64,000 nucleotides of DNA, taken from assembly GCF_000959725.1 (NCBI RefSeq), contig NZ_CP009323.1:1736001-1800000 (forward strand), written 5' to 3'. The position numbers and the translations under genes were made by a program. How positions within the stretch are numbered: the stretch's first letter is position 1; the number at the start of each line of letters is the position of its first letter. The stretch comes from Burkholderia gladioli (GTDB lineage Bacteria; Pseudomonadota; Gammaproteobacteria; Burkholderiales; Burkholderiaceae). A model generated the notes under the pieces. That model had not been told where the DNA came from and made no database searches. It was given only the letters and a program-made list of their open reading frames with translations. Positions 17,956 through 27,134 of this stretch are shown in pieces.

Positions 17956-19056
17956 ATGTCCCCTGCCTCGCCGTCCGCCGTTTCCTTCGCCGAACGTTTC
18001 GGCCTGCGCCTGCCGCTGGTGCAGGCGCCGATGCTGGGCGCGAGCCCCGCCGCGATGGTGGCCGCGGTCTCGAACGCCGGCGCGCTCGGCAGCCTCGGCG
18101 GCGCCGGCCTCGCGCCCGAGCGGCTCGCCGCCGAGATCGAGACGATCCGCGCGGCCACTGCGCGCGCCTTCGCGGTGAACCTGTTCGTGCTCGACGAGGC
18201 GCGTCCCGACGAGGCCACGGTGCGTCGCGCGCTGTCGGCGATCGATCCGCTGCGCGCGCGCTTCGGCCTGGCTCCCGGCGCGCCGCTGGCGCGCTACGCG
18301 CCCGATGCCGAGGCCCAGCTCGAGGTGCTGGTCGCCGCGCGCGTGCCGATCGCGAGCTTCACCTTCGGCGTGTTGAGCGCGGCCCAGGTGCAGCGCCTGC
18401 ACGCGGCCGGCTGCTACGTGATCGGCACGGCCACCCACGTGGCCGAGGGCATCGCCTGGCGCGATGCCGGCGCCGACGCGATCTGCGCGCAGGGCGCCGA
18501 AGCGGGCGGCCATCGCGGTACCTTCATCGGCCGCGCCGAGGACGCGCTGATCGGCACCATGGCGCTGGTGCCGCAGTTGATCGACGCGACCGGGCTGCCG
18601 GTGCTGGCCGCGGGCGGCATCATGGACGGACGCGGCATCGCCGCGGCGATCGCCCTGGGCGCGCAGGCCGCGCAGCTGGGCACGGCCTTCCTGGCCTGCG
18701 CGGAAAGCGGGATCTCGCAGCCGTGGCGCGAGCAACTGGCCAGGGCCGATGACACCGCGACGGTCGTCACCGACGCGATCTCGGGCCGTCATGCGCGCGG
18801 CATCCGCAATGCGATGATTTCGACGCTGTCCGCGCAGGCGGAAACGATTGCGCCGTATCCGGTGCAGAACGCGCTGACCCAGGAATTGCGGCAGGCGGCC
18901 GGCCGCGCGGGCGATGCGGATTACCTGTCGCTGTGGTCGGGCCAGGGCGGCCCGCTGGGTCGGCGGCGCGGCCAGGGCCTGCGCGCGGCGGCGCTGGTCG
19001 AGGCGCTCGACGACGAATGGCGCGAAGCGCGCACGTGCTTCGCGAAGCTGCCTTGA
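17956..19056 (+). CDS. Nitronate monooxygenase (2-nitropropane dioxygenase family)
   Basis: A 366-residue FMN-dependent TIM-barrel enzyme that oxidises alkyl nitronates such as propionate 3-nitronate. Motifs are LPLVQAPMLGASPAAMVAAVSNAGALGSLGG at the N-terminus, GADAICAQGAEAGGHRGTF with the catalytic-type His, and LAAGGIMDGRGIAAAIALGAQAAQLGTAFL for FMN phosphate binding. I chose ATG 17956, 7 bases after GGAG; an ATG 33 bases upstream lacks a ribosome binding site. It stands alone, divergent from the hydrolase gene. Confidence 0.92.
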   Translation: MSPASPSAVSFAERFGLRLPLVQAPMLGASPAAMVAAVSNAGALGSLGGAGLAPERLAAEIETIRAATARAFAVNLFVLDEARPDEATVRRALSAIDPLRARFGLAPGAPLARYAPDAEAQLEVLVAARVPIASFTFGVLSAAQVQRLHAAGCYVIGTATHVAEGIAWRDAGADAICAQGAEAGGHRGTFIGRAEDALIGTMALVPQLIDATGLPVLAAGGIMDGRGIAAAIALGAQAAQLGTAFLACAESGISQPWREQLARADDTATVVTDAISGRHARGIRNAMISTLSAQAETIAPYPVQNALTQELRQAAGRAGDADYLSLWSGQGGPLGRRRGQGLRAAALVEALDDEWREARTCFAKLP

Positions 19057-19195
19057 GTCCCGCGCCCGTGATTGCGCGGGCTGGCCCGGTGCTGCACGGC
19101 AGTGAATTGTTTCCGGCCGAAGTCATTGATCCGCAACATCATCCGGCCATTAATCCCGTGAATAAAACAACCCTTCGTCATCCAGAATGAATTAG

Positions 19196-19224
19196 CGGAA
19201 ACCCTTAACCACCAAGGGTTTCCG
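19196..19224. promoter_or_regulatory. Perfect 11-bp palindrome before the branched-chain amino acid binding protein gene
   Basis: CGGAAACCCTT (19196-19206) and AAGGGTTTCCG (19214-19224) are exact reverse complements separated by 7 bases. No T-run follows, so it is not a standard terminator. It lies 252 bases before the start codon, in the 420-bp gap 19057-19476. It could be an operator or a stable RNA hairpin. A second perfect palindrome, TTGCGCGCAA, lies at 19315-19324. I see no gene in the gap. Confidence 0.55.
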
Positions 19225-19476
19225 TAATCCCATACAGACTGTCGCATGGCCGCGACATCGGTAGTGCTCCCACTATTCCAAAAAGATCCCACAAATTAAT
19301 TTGATCACCTACACTTGCGCGCAAGTACGGTGAGACGCCCGCTACAAGCGGATGCCTCGGGTGCTTGCAGCCACGTGCATGACAGATGCGGCCGGCGAAA
19401 CTCCAGTGGTGGAAGACACCGGGGATGGAGCGGGGAACCGGCGATGGCATTTTTTGGATCGAAACTGGAGACTTCC

Positions 19477-20619
19477 ATGAATATCAAGATGCAAAAGCTG
19501 TTGCCGATCAGCGCGGCGGTGATGGTGTTTGCGGCGTTCGCGACGAACGCATCGGCCGACCAGGTCGTGAAGATCGGCCACGTCGCGCCGTTGACGGGCG
19601 GTATCGCCCACCTCGGCAAGGACAATGAAAACGGTGCCCGTCTCGCGGTCGAGGAAATCAACGCGAAGGGCCTGACGATCGGCGGCCAGAAGATCACGCT
19701 CCAGCTCGATGCCCAGGACGACGCGGCCGACCCGCGTACCGCCACCCAGGTTGCCCAGAAGCTGGTCGACGACAAGGTCGTCGCCGTGGTGGGCCACCTG
19801 AACTCGGGTACCACGATCCCGGCCTCGAAGATCTACAGCGATGCCGGCATCGTCCAGATCTCGCCGTCGGCCACCAACCCGGCCTACACGCAGCAAGGCT
19901 TCAAGACCGCCTACCGGGTGGTCGCGACCGATGCGCAGCAAGGCCCGGCACTGGCCAACTACGCGCAGTCGAAGGGCTTCAAGTCGGTGGCGGTGGTCGA
20001 CGATTCGACCGCTTATGGCCAGGGCCTGGCCAACGAGTTCGAGAAGAAGGCCAAGGCGCTCGGCCTGAAGGTGCTCTCGCACGACGCGACCAACGACAAG
20101 GCGGTCGACTTCCGCGCGATCCTGACCAAGATCAAGGGTGAAAACCCGGACGCGATCATGTACGGCGGCATGGACGCCACCGGCGGCCCGTTCGCCAAGC
20201 AGGCCAAGCAGCTCGGCCTGCGCGCCAAGGTGCTGGCCGGCGACGGCGTGTGTACCGAGCAGCTTTCTGACCTGGCGGGCGATGCCTCGTCGAACGTGAT
20301 CTGCTCGCAGGCCGGCGCGGCCCTCGAGAAGATGCCGGGCGGCTCGGAATTCCAGGCCAAGTACCAGAAGCGTTTCGGTCAGCCGATCCAGATCTACTCG
20401 CCGTTCACCTATGACGCCGTGTACATCATCGTCGATGCGATGAAGCGCGCGAACTCGGTCGATCCGGCCAAGATCCTGGCGCAAATGCCGAGCACCGACT
20501 ACAAGGGCGTGATCGGCGAGACCGTGTTCGATTCGAAGGGTGACCTGAAGCACGGCGTGATCTCGCTGTACGACTACAAGGGCGGCAAGAAGACCTTCCT
20601 TGACCAGGTTCAGATGTAA
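19477..20619 (+). CDS. Branched-chain amino acid ABC transporter substrate-binding protein
   Basis: A 380-residue periplasmic binding protein of the LivJ/LivK type. A signal peptide (KLLPISAAVMVFAAFATNASA) is followed by DQVVKIGHVAPLTGGIAHLGKDNENGARLAVEEINAKG, typical of leucine/isoleucine/valine-binding proteins. I chose ATG 19477, preceded by GGAG at 19467-19470. The gene is single; no permease or ATPase genes follow before a strong terminator, so it must work with a transporter encoded elsewhere. Codon bias suggests high expression. Confidence 0.93.
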   Translation: MNIKMQKLLPISAAVMVFAAFATNASADQVVKIGHVAPLTGGIAHLGKDNENGARLAVEEINAKGLTIGGQKITLQLDAQDDAADPRTATQVAQKLVDDKVVAVVGHLNSGTTIPASKIYSDAGIVQISPSATNPAYTQQGFKTAYRVVATDAQQGPALANYAQSKGFKSVAVVDDSTAYGQGLANEFEKKAKALGLKVLSHDATNDKAVDFRAILTKIKGENPDAIMYGGMDATGGPFAKQAKQLGLRAKVLAGDGVCTEQLSDLAGDASSNVICSQAGAALEKMPGGSEFQAKYQKRFGQPIQIYSPFTYDAVYIIVDAMKRANSVDPAKILAQMPSTDYKGVIGETVFDSKGDLKHGVISLYDYKGGKKTFLDQVQM

Positions 20620-20640
20620 GCTGCGGCCGCAGAGGGGGTA

Positions 20641-20676
20641 AAGGGCGCCCGTCGAGAGACGGGCGCCCTTTCTTTT
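20641..20676 (+). terminator. Strong terminator after the binding protein gene
   Basis: A 13-bp perfect stem, AAGGGCGCCCGTC with GACGGGCGCCCTT, and a GAGA tetraloop are followed by TCTTTT. It lies 22 bases past the stop codon. Confidence 0.92.
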
Positions 20677-20706
20677 GGCGCCGCCGCCAGGGCGGCCCGG
20701 AACGGT

Positions 20707-21912
20707 TCAGACCTTCAGCCGCAGCATCACCTTGGGCGCCGCGACGGCGACGATCGCCGCGCACAGCGCGACGATGCCGAGCCCGACCGGCAGCCCCGCG
20801 GCCTGCGCGACCGCGCCGATCACCACCGGCCCGAACATCAGCCCGAAGTAGGCGAGGCCCGCCACGTGCGCGAGGCCCTCGGCCGGCGAGATGCCGGCCA
20901 CCCGCGCGGCCGCCGCGAACAGCAGCGGCATCATGTTGGCCAGGCCCAGGCCCATCATCGTGAAGCCGACCAGGGCCGGCACCGGCTCGGGCAGCAGCAG
21001 CGCGCCGAGCATCCCCACGCAGGCGAAGCTGGCGCTGGCGAACACCAGTTGCGGCGCGCCGAAGCGGGCGCGCACGAAGTCGCCGGCGAAGCGGCCGGCG
21101 GCCATGCCGCCCGAGAAGGCCGCGTAGGCGGCGCTCGCGAAGGCCGGCGAGGCGGCCACCACGTCGCGCATGTAGACGGTGGCCCAGTCGTACATCGCGC
21201 CTTCGGCGATCAGCGAGACCAGCGCGATCGCGCCGAGCATCCACAGCGTCGGCGAGCGCCAGCGGTTGCCCGAGCGGCCGTGCCCGGACTCGGCGTGCGG
21301 CACATGCGGCAGCACGGCCGGGCAGGCGATCACCAGGATCACCGCGCACAGCAGCGAGGCCAGCGCGAGGTGCAGGCTCGGCGCCATGCCGGCCGACAGC
21401 GCGATGCCGCCGAGCGCGGCGCCGGCCAGGCCGCCGATGCTGAACATGCCGTGAAGCATCGAGATGATCGGCCGGCCGAAGGCGATCTCGACCGCGCTGG
21501 CCTCGGCGTTCATCGCCACGTCGAGGGTGGCCATGCTGAAGCCGAACAGCATCAGCACCACGATCAGCAGCGCGTAGCTCGGCGCCACCAGGATCAGCGC
21601 GCCGAACACCGACATGCCGATGCCGCCGGCCAGGCAGGCGGTGCGCGTGCCGACCCGGGCGATCCATTTCGCATTGGTGGTCATCGCCACGATCGAGCCG
21701 ACCGCCACCGCCAGCAGGGCCAGCGAGAGCAGGGCCGGGCTCAGCGCGAAGCGGTCGCGCACGGTGGGCACGTGCACGCCCCAGGACGCATACATCATGC
21801 CGGCGATGAAGAACAGGGCCATGGTCGCCAGGCGCGCGCGCCGGCGATCGCCCGAGGACAGGTCGCGGTGGGCGGCGGGCAGCGGCGGCAACTGGGGAGA
21901 ATGGTCGGACAC
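20707..21912 (-). CDS. MFS transporter (YbjJ-like)
   Basis: A 401-residue inner-membrane protein with about 12 hydrophobic segments. It carries the MFS-like motif KWIARVGTRTACLAGG after the second segment, and the overall pattern (FFIAGMMYASWGVHVPTVRDRFALSP) is that of small MFS carriers such as YbjJ with unknown substrate. I chose GTG 21912, giving a 30-residue cytoplasmic lead; ATG 21822 is the alternative. It is divergent from the HugZ-like gene, with about 190 bases between the starts. Confidence 0.85.
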   Translation of the reverse strand: MSDHSPQLPPLPAAHRDLSSGDRRRARLATMALFFIAGMMYASWGVHVPTVRDRFALSPALLSLALLAVAVGSIVAMTTNAKWIARVGTRTACLAGGIGMSVFGALILVAPSYALLIVVLMLFGFSMATLDVAMNAEASAVEIAFGRPIISMLHGMFSIGGLAGAALGGIALSAGMAPSLHLALASLLCAVILVIACPAVLPHVPHAESGHGRSGNRWRSPTLWMLGAIALVSLIAEGAMYDWATVYMRDVVAASPAFASAAYAAFSGGMAAGRFAGDFVRARFGAPQLVFASASFACVGMLGALLLPEPVPALVGFTMMGLGLANMMPLLFAAAARVAGISPAEGLAHVAGLAYFGLMFGPVVIGAVAQAAGLPVGLGIVALCAAIVAVAAPKVMLRLKV

Positions 21913-22101
21913 GGTGAGCTCGGCAACGCGCGGCGCGGCGGGACGCACCCGCCGCTCGCGCGGATCGGTTTGGAATCGGAGGCGCGCGGCGCCCGCGGCC
22001 GGCGGGCCTGGGCGACAATGCGCGCAAGCGCCCGATTCTAACGGAGCGTCGTGCCCGGCGCTCTCGGCCGGGCGTCCCCCGGAGCCAGGAAGGAGCCTGC
22101 C

Positions 22102-22851
22102 TTGCACATCCCCGCCGAATTGCCGATCCACCTGCTGCACCGCCGGCAGGTCGCCACGCTGGCGACGCATGCGCGCGAGCCGGCCGGTTTTCCCTATCCG
22201 AGCGCGGTGCCGTACGCGACCGATGCGCGGCACCGGCCGGTGATCCTGGTCAGCGCGCTGGCCGAGCACACGCGCAATCTCGATGCCGATCCGCGCGCGG
22301 GTTTCCTGGTCGCCGACGAGGCGCCGCCGGTGGCGGTCGCGCCGCTCGCGCCGGCCGATACTTCGGCGCACGAGGCGGCGCACGAGGCGGCGAACGACGC
22401 GGCGGCACCGGCCGCGGCGGTGCTCGAGGCGCAGCGCATGACCCTGCTCGGCCGCTTCACGGCGGCCGGGGAGGATGCCCATCTCGCCGCCCGCTACCAG
22501 CGTTACCACCCCGATGCGGCCCGGTATCTCGCGCTCGGCGATTTCAGCCTGCGCGTGCTCGAGATCGAACGCCTGCGCTTCATCGGCGGTTTCGGCCGCA
22601 TGGGCTGGGTCGAGTCGGCGGAGCTCAATGCGCTGACGCCGCTGTCCTTCGAGGAGGAACAGGCGCTGTGGGCGTCATATCCCGGCGGCAATCACGAGGC
22701 GATTTGTCTGCTCGGCGTCGATCGTTTCGGCGCGGATTGGCGAATCGCGGGACAGTTGCGACGGACGAATTTCGGCGAAGCGGCGCATGACTTCACGGCG
22801 CTGGAGTCGGCCTTGCGCGAGATTTCGACGAATTTCGGGCTGCGTCGATAG
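22102..22851 (+). CDS. HugZ-like pyridoxamine 5'-phosphate oxidase fold protein
   Basis: A 249-residue cytoplasmic protein. The N-terminal split-barrel domain (VATLATHAREPAGFPYPSAVPYATD) matches FMN- or heme-binding PNPOx-like proteins, and the C-terminal part (ICLLGVDRFGADWRIAGQLRRTNF) matches DUF2470. This two-domain layout is that of HugZ/HutZ heme-utilisation proteins, though I cannot confirm the heme ligand. An Ala-rich insert (about 75-115) is unusual. TTG 22102 is chosen because GGAG lies 6 bases upstream. The heme uptake locus at 34-39 kb is the likely functional relative in this window. Confidence 0.75.
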   Translation: MHIPAELPIHLLHRRQVATLATHAREPAGFPYPSAVPYATDARHRPVILVSALAEHTRNLDADPRAGFLVADEAPPVAVAPLAPADTSAHEAAHEAANDAAAPAAAVLEAQRMTLLGRFTAAGEDAHLAARYQRYHPDAARYLALGDFSLRVLEIERLRFIGGFGRMGWVESAELNALTPLSFEEEQALWASYPGGNHEAICLLGVDRFGADWRIAGQLRRTNFGEAAHDFTALESALREISTNFGLRR

Positions 22852-23237
22852 ACAATTCTGTCGGCTTTCCGATATCGTCGATCGAATCGATGCACTTTTT
22901 CGGTGCATTAGGATTTGTCTGAAATCGGGTCGAAGTTGTCGCAGCATGAAAACTTTCAAATGTTCGGCATGCCGGCCGTTGCGCGTCCTGAGAGCATGAA
23001 TATATGAACAAATTCTGCCTAATCGATTGTGTCAATCATTTAAGCGGTAATTGAATTGCCGTTCAAGCTTCAAGTTCCTTGATGATTAATCACAATCCGG
23101 AACATTTATTTGCGTTGCGGACGATTCCCCGCATTGTTTTTTGTGCTAATCTCTGCCTCCATAATCCGAGGCATCGTTACGTGAAAATGGTTCAGCCGGC
23201 ACAGACCGGTTCCGTTTAGTCAGAGAAAAGGGAATAT
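22852..23237. other. A+T-rich upstream region of the H-NS gene
   Basis: This 386-bp stretch is clearly richer in A+T than its surroundings, especially 22910-23170, and holds no credible gene. It contains a T7 run within ATTGTTTTTTGTGCTAAT near 23135-23152, and probably carries the promoter of the downstream H-NS gene. H-NS proteins bind such A+T-rich tracts, so self-regulation is likely but inferred. Confidence 0.5.
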
Positions 23238-23531
23238 ATGTCTTCTTACAAGGACCTTCTCGCACAGCGGGAAAAGCTGGAGAAGCAAATCGAGGAAGCC
23301 AAGGCGAGTGAATATGCCGCGGTCCTCAACGACGTGAAACAGAAGATCTCCGATTACGGCTTCTCGCTGGCCGAACTCGGTCTGAAGGGTGCCAAGGCGG
23401 CCAAGGCCGGCCGTGCCCGTGCCGGTGTCGCCGCGAAGTACCGCGATCCGGAATCGGGCGCGACGTGGTCGGGTCGCGGCAAGCCGCCGCGCTGGATTGC
23501 CGGCAAGAATCGCGATCAATTCGCGATCTGA
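23238..23531 (+). CDS. H-NS family nucleoid-associated protein
   Basis: A 97-residue DNA-binding protein. The N-terminal half (SSYKDLLAQREKLEKQIEEAKASEYAAVLNDVKQKI) is a coiled-coil oligomerisation region, and the C-terminal half (YRDPESGATWSGRGKPPRWI) carries the H-NS DNA-binding core GRGKPPRW. It silences A+T-rich, often foreign, DNA. An Ala/Lys-rich linker (LKGAKAAKAGRARAG) is typical of Burkholderia copies. The start follows AGAAAAGGGAA. The gene is monocistronic, ended by a terminator at 23575. Confidence 0.95.
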   Translation: MSSYKDLLAQREKLEKQIEEAKASEYAAVLNDVKQKISDYGFSLAELGLKGAKAAKAGRARAGVAAKYRDPESGATWSGRGKPPRWIAGKNRDQFAI

Positions 23532-23574
23532 ATCCCGAAGGCGGCTTAAACCCGAGCCGTCTCCCGGAAAAATG

Positions 23575-23613
23575 AAGGCCATTCATCTCGTCGGCGAGAT
23601 GGGTGGCCTTTTG
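23575..23613 (+). terminator. Terminator after the H-NS gene
   Basis: The arms AAGGCCATTCATCTCG (23575-23590) and CGAGATGGGTGGCCTT (23595-23610) pair along 16 positions, two of them G-T, with a TCGG loop and TTG following. Confidence 0.85.
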
Positions 23614-23789
23614 TTTAGTTATCTAGACAACCGGGGCCGTATCGTGCCGAGCCTAATCGGTCTCATTGCCGCCATGGTCGCTGGGCGTCATCCATAAGCA
23701 CCTGATTTGCCGTGTTTTTTCAGGCATCGCCAAGGGGCCGGCCGGCTGCCTTGATAGAATCTCAGAATTGCGGCTTCCAGCGGTAATCC

Positions 23790-24983
23790 ATGTCCACATT
23801 TACCGTCGACGTTCCCGATCACGAAAAACATGCCGTGGCGCGCAAGACCACGGGTGTCAGCATTGCACTGAATGTGGTGCTGGCCACATTACAGATGGCT
23901 ATCGGCTCTATTGCGCATTCGCAGGCATTGATTGCCGATGGCGTCCATTCCTTATCCGATCTGGTTTCCGATTTCATCGTATTGATTGCCAATCGGCATA
24001 GCGGCGCGCAGCCGGATGCCGATCACAATTACGGCCATAGCCGATACGAAACGGTCGCTTCGCTGTTGCTCGGCGCGATCCTGATCATGGTCGGGATCGG
24101 CATGTTGTGGCGCGCCGGCGATCGGCTGGTCGACCTCGACGCGATCCCGGCGGTGCACGTGATCGCGCTGCCGGTGGCGGTGCTGGTGGTGATCTCGAAG
24201 GAGGCGCTGTTCCGCTACATGCTGCGCGAGGCGCGCCGCGTGCGCTCGGCCCTGCTGGTGGCGAACGCCTGGCATGCGCGCTCCGACGCGGCTTCCTCGC
24301 TGGTGGTGGCGATCGGCATCGTCGGCAGCCTGGCGGGGATCAAGCTGCTGGATCCGATCGCGGCCGCGATCGTCGGCTTCATGGTCGCGCGCATGGGCTG
24401 GAGTTTCGGCTGGAACGCCCTGCAGGACCTGTCCGATCGCGCGCTCGACGCGCGCGCGGCCGACGAAATCCGCGCGCGGCTGGCCGCCACGCCCGGCGTG
24501 CGCGAGGTGCACGAGCTGCGCACCCGCAAGATGGGCGATGCCGCGGTGGTCGACGCGCACATCCTGGTCGATCCGATGATCTCGGTCTCGGAAGGGCACT
24601 TCATCGCGGAAACGGCGCGCGCCCGCGTGCTCGAGGATCCGCGCGTGGTGGATGCGCTGATCCATGTCGATCCCGAGCACGACGCGCTCTGGCGCCGTTC
24701 CGCGCTGGCGCTGCCGCCGCGCGACGAGATCGTGGCCAGGCTCGACGCGGCGCTGGCCGAACTCGGCCTGCGCGCGGCGGCCGTGCGGCTGCACTACCTG
24801 AGCGGCGGGCTCGAGGTCGATATCACGCTGGCCGCGCCGGGATCTGCGCCGGGGCAGGCGGTCGATGCGGCCGCGTTGCGGGAGCGGCTGGGGGTGAAAC
24901 GCGTCGGTATCGAGTGGGTGCCGCCCGGCGAAGCGGCAGAGTCGGGCGGGGCGACTGGGATGGAGCGGCCGCCGGCGGCCTGA
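23790..24983 (+). CDS. Cation diffusion facilitator family transporter
   Basis: A 397-residue inner-membrane metal exporter. Six membrane segments span about residues 20-215, with the metal sites ADGVHSLSDLVSD in segment 2 and NAWHARSDAASS in segment 5. The cytoplasmic C-terminal domain (about 220-310) has DPEHD, and about 80 more residues with a second ferredoxin-like pattern (REIVARLDAALAELGLRAAAVRLHYLSGGLEVDITL) lie beyond, longer than the usual 300. Substrates in the family are zinc, iron, cobalt or manganese; HxxxD in both sites fits zinc or iron. Lower GC at the 5' end than at the 3' end is notable. Confidence 0.9.
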   Translation: MSTFTVDVPDHEKHAVARKTTGVSIALNVVLATLQMAIGSIAHSQALIADGVHSLSDLVSDFIVLIANRHSGAQPDADHNYGHSRYETVASLLLGAILIMVGIGMLWRAGDRLVDLDAIPAVHVIALPVAVLVVISKEALFRYMLREARRVRSALLVANAWHARSDAASSLVVAIGIVGSLAGIKLLDPIAAAIVGFMVARMGWSFGWNALQDLSDRALDARAADEIRARLAATPGVREVHELRTRKMGDAAVVDAHILVDPMISVSEGHFIAETARARVLEDPRVVDALIHVDPEHDALWRRSALALPPRDEIVARLDAALAELGLRAAAVRLHYLSGGLEVDITLAAPGSAPGQAVDAAALRERLGVKRVGIEWVPPGEAAESGGATGMERPPAA

Positions 24984-25028
24984 GCGCCGTGAACGCGGCG
25001 CCGGCGTTGATGGCCGGCGCCCGCCGCC

Positions 25029-25493
25029 TCACAGCGGCAGTTGCGTGTCGAACTTGATTTCGCGCAGCACCACGCTGGTCCGCACCTGCGAGACGGCCGG
25101 GATCTTGAAGATCCGCTCGTGCAGGAACACATCATAGGCCTTGATGTCGGGCGCCACGATCTTGAGGATGTAGTCGGCCTCGCCGGTGGTGCTGTAGCAC
25201 TCGGTCACCTCGGGGCAGGTCGCGATCTCGCGCTCGAACTGCTCGACGCCGCCCTCGTTGTGGCGCGTCAGGTGCACGTGGGCCAGCGCGCAGACGTGCA
25301 GGCCGAGCTTCTCGCGATCGAGCAGCGCGGTGTAGCGCTGGATCACGCCCGATTGCTCCATGTCCTTGATGCGCCGCCAGCAGGGCGTGCTCGACAGGCC
25401 GACCTGGTCGGAGATCTCCTGCACCGAGCGGCGCGCGTCGAGCTGCAGCAGGCGCAGGATCTTTTGCGAGAAGGAATCGAGTATCACCGGCAT
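25029..25493 (-). CDS. Lrp/AsnC family transcriptional regulator
   Basis: A 154-residue regulator with an N-terminal winged helix (DSFSQKILRLLQLDARRSVQEISDQVGLSSTPCWRRIKDMEQSGVI) and a C-terminal RAM/effector domain (CPEVTECYSTTGEADYILKIVAPDIKAYDVF). Amino acids are the usual effectors. I chose ATG 25493, since Lrp proteins begin close to the helix; ATG 25520 would add nine residues. No target gene is adjacent on the other strand, so the regulon is unknown. Confidence 0.9.
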   Translation of the reverse strand: MPVILDSFSQKILRLLQLDARRSVQEISDQVGLSSTPCWRRIKDMEQSGVIQRYTALLDREKLGLHVCALAHVHLTRHNEGGVEQFEREIATCPEVTECYSTTGEADYILKIVAPDIKAYDVFLHERIFKIPAVSQVRTSVVLREIKFDTQLPL

Positions 25494-25639
25494 CTCCGGG
25501 AGGGCGGCTGGAACGCCCACATGTTAGAGGTGCGGAAAAAGTCCTGCAATGATGCCGGCTAAATGAGGCGGATTCGCTAGGCGTGGCGGGCGGCGCGGGA
25601 ATTTTCTGCTGTCTCGTGCCGCGCCACCTGACCGGCGCG

Positions 25640-26266
25640 TCAGCTTGCTCCCGCCGCTGCCGCGTCGCCGGACGCCGCTGCGCGGCCGCCTGCCGCCTCG
25701 AAGGCGGCCTGCCGCTGGCGCAACTCGGCCAGCATGTTGCAGAACAGCGCGCCCTGCTCGATCGCGTCGTCGAGCGCGACATGCGTGTGCGGATGATCGT
25801 CGAACCAGTGCTTCGGGAAGCGCGGCTTGATCGCCTTGCGGTAGGGCAGGCCGGTCAGCGCGAAGGCCAGCGTCTTGATGTCGAGCGCGGACCACGAGAA
25901 CGGGCAGCGTCCCGCGAAACGCATCATGTACCAGAACATGAAGGTGAAATCGAAGCCGGCCGGCATCGCCACGAACACCGGCTTGCCGGGCAGCGCCTCG
26001 ACCCAGTCCACATAGGCCACCAGCGCCGCCTCGGGCGCCTGCAGGTCCTGGCGGCAGGCCGCCCAGGCCTCGGGCTGGGTCTTCCACCAGGCTTCCTGCA
26101 CCGGGTGCGCGGCCGCGCCGGGCAGCGTCTCCAGGTTGGCCGAGAAGGTCGCGATCAGTTGCTTGTCCTCGGTATAGGCGGCCGAGGCGAAGCTGAGCAT
26201 CGAGTGCGGGCCGGGGATCGGGCCGTCGGCCTCGACGTCGGTGCTGACGTAGATCTCGCCGCTCAT
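25640..26266 (-). CDS. DEDDh-type 3'-5' exonuclease-like protein
   Basis: A 208-residue protein with the exonuclease motifs of RNase T/DnaQ relatives: Exo I in [10 protein letters not shown], and Exo III as [10 protein letters not shown] (H-x3-D). The central [23 protein letters not shown] fits the Exo II region. It is often annotated as an exonuclease or 3'-5' exoribonuclease; the substrate is not known. ATG 26266 overlaps the stop of the metallo-hydrolase gene, and GGAGG precedes it, so the two are co-translated. Confidence 0.8.
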   Translation of the reverse strand: MSGEIYVSTDVEADGPIPGPHSMLSFASAAYTEDKQLIATFSANLETLPGAAAHPVQEAWWKTQPEAWAACRQDLQAPEAALVAYVDWVEALPGKPVFVAMPAGFDFTFMFWYMMRFAGRCPFSWSALDIKTLAFALTGLPYRKAIKPRFPKHWFDDHPHTHVALDDAIEQGALFCNMLAELRQRQAAFEAAGGRAAASGDAAAAGAS

Positions 26267-26910
26267 CCGAACCTCCGGTCCGCCACGAAGGGATTGCTCT
26301 CGCGCTCGTCGCCGAAGGTCGACACCGGGCCGTGGCCCGGCACGAAGGTGACGTCGTCGCCGAGCGGCCAGAGTTTCTCGCGGATCGAGCGCAGCAGGTC
26401 CTCGTGGTTGCCGCGCGGGAAGTCGGTGCGGCCGATCGAGCCCGCGAACAGCACATCGCCGACGATCGCCAGCCGGTGCTCGCGGCTGAAGAACACCACG
26501 TGGCCCGGCGTGTGGCCCGGGCAGTGATAGACCTCCAGCGTTTCCGCGCCGACCGTGACGGTGTCGCCGTCGCCGAGCCAGCGCGCCGGCTCGAAGGCCT
26601 CGGCCGTGCCGCCGAAGCCGAAGCGCTGGCTTTGCGCCGGTAGCTGGTCGATCCAGAAGCGTTCCTCCTCGTGCGGCCCTTCGATCGGCACGCCGTAGTG
26701 CTCGGCCAGGGCCTTGGCGCCGGCGCAGTGGTCGAGGTGGCCGTGCGTGATCAGCACCTTCTCGACCTTGGCCTGCTGCCGCTCGACCTCGCCGCGGATC
26801 AGCTCGAGATCGCCGCCCGGATCGACGACGGCGGCGCGCCCCGTCTGTTCGCAGACGATCAGCGAACAATTCTGCTGGAACGGGGTGACGGGTATCAGCG
26901 TGACTTTCAT
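26263..26910 (-). CDS. MBL-fold metallo-hydrolase (glyoxalase II-like)
   Basis: A 215-residue hydrolase with the metal-binding motif THGHLDH (about residues 65-71), further His at [10 protein letters not shown], Asp at [13 protein letters not shown] and the last His near [14 protein letters not shown]. This is the YcbL-like type II glyoxalase branch, which hydrolyses S-lactoylglutathione or related thioesters. It heads a two-gene unit with the exonuclease-like gene. Start at 26910 is the only strong one. Confidence 0.9.
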   Translation of the reverse strand: MKVTLIPVTPFQQNCSLIVCEQTGRAAVVDPGGDLELIRGEVERQQAKVEKVLITHGHLDHCAGAKALAEHYGVPIEGPHEEERFWIDQLPAQSQRFGFGGTAEAFEPARWLGDGDTVTVGAETLEVYHCPGHTPGHVVFFSREHRLAIVGDVLFAGSIGRTDFPRGNHEDLLRSIREKLWPLGDDVTFVPGHGPVSTFGDERESNPFVADRRFG

Positions 26911-27097
26911 GGCGGCGGGGAGGCGGCTCGGCTGGGAGTAAAGGCTCGATTGTACTGGCTCGTCCGCCCGCGCGTGCCTCGGGGCGAGCCGGCCGGACGG
27001 CCGCGGCGCGGGGCCGCCGCCGCGCCCGCCGGGCGTCCCGCAGCGGCCGTACCCGGGATTGCATCATAGGGAGAATCAATCAAGGGGACAGGCCGTT

Positions 27098-27128
27098 TTG
27101 CGGGACACCATTTTCATTTCTGTATAAT
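27098..27128 (+). promoter_or_regulatory. Promoter of the rlpA leader
   Basis: A consensus -10 TATAAT is at 27123-27128, with TTGCGG at 27098-27103 as a possible -35 (19-bp spacing, longer than ideal). It lies about 450 bases before rlpA and just before the first hairpin of the leader. Confidence 0.6.
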
Positions 27129-27134
27129 GCGGCC

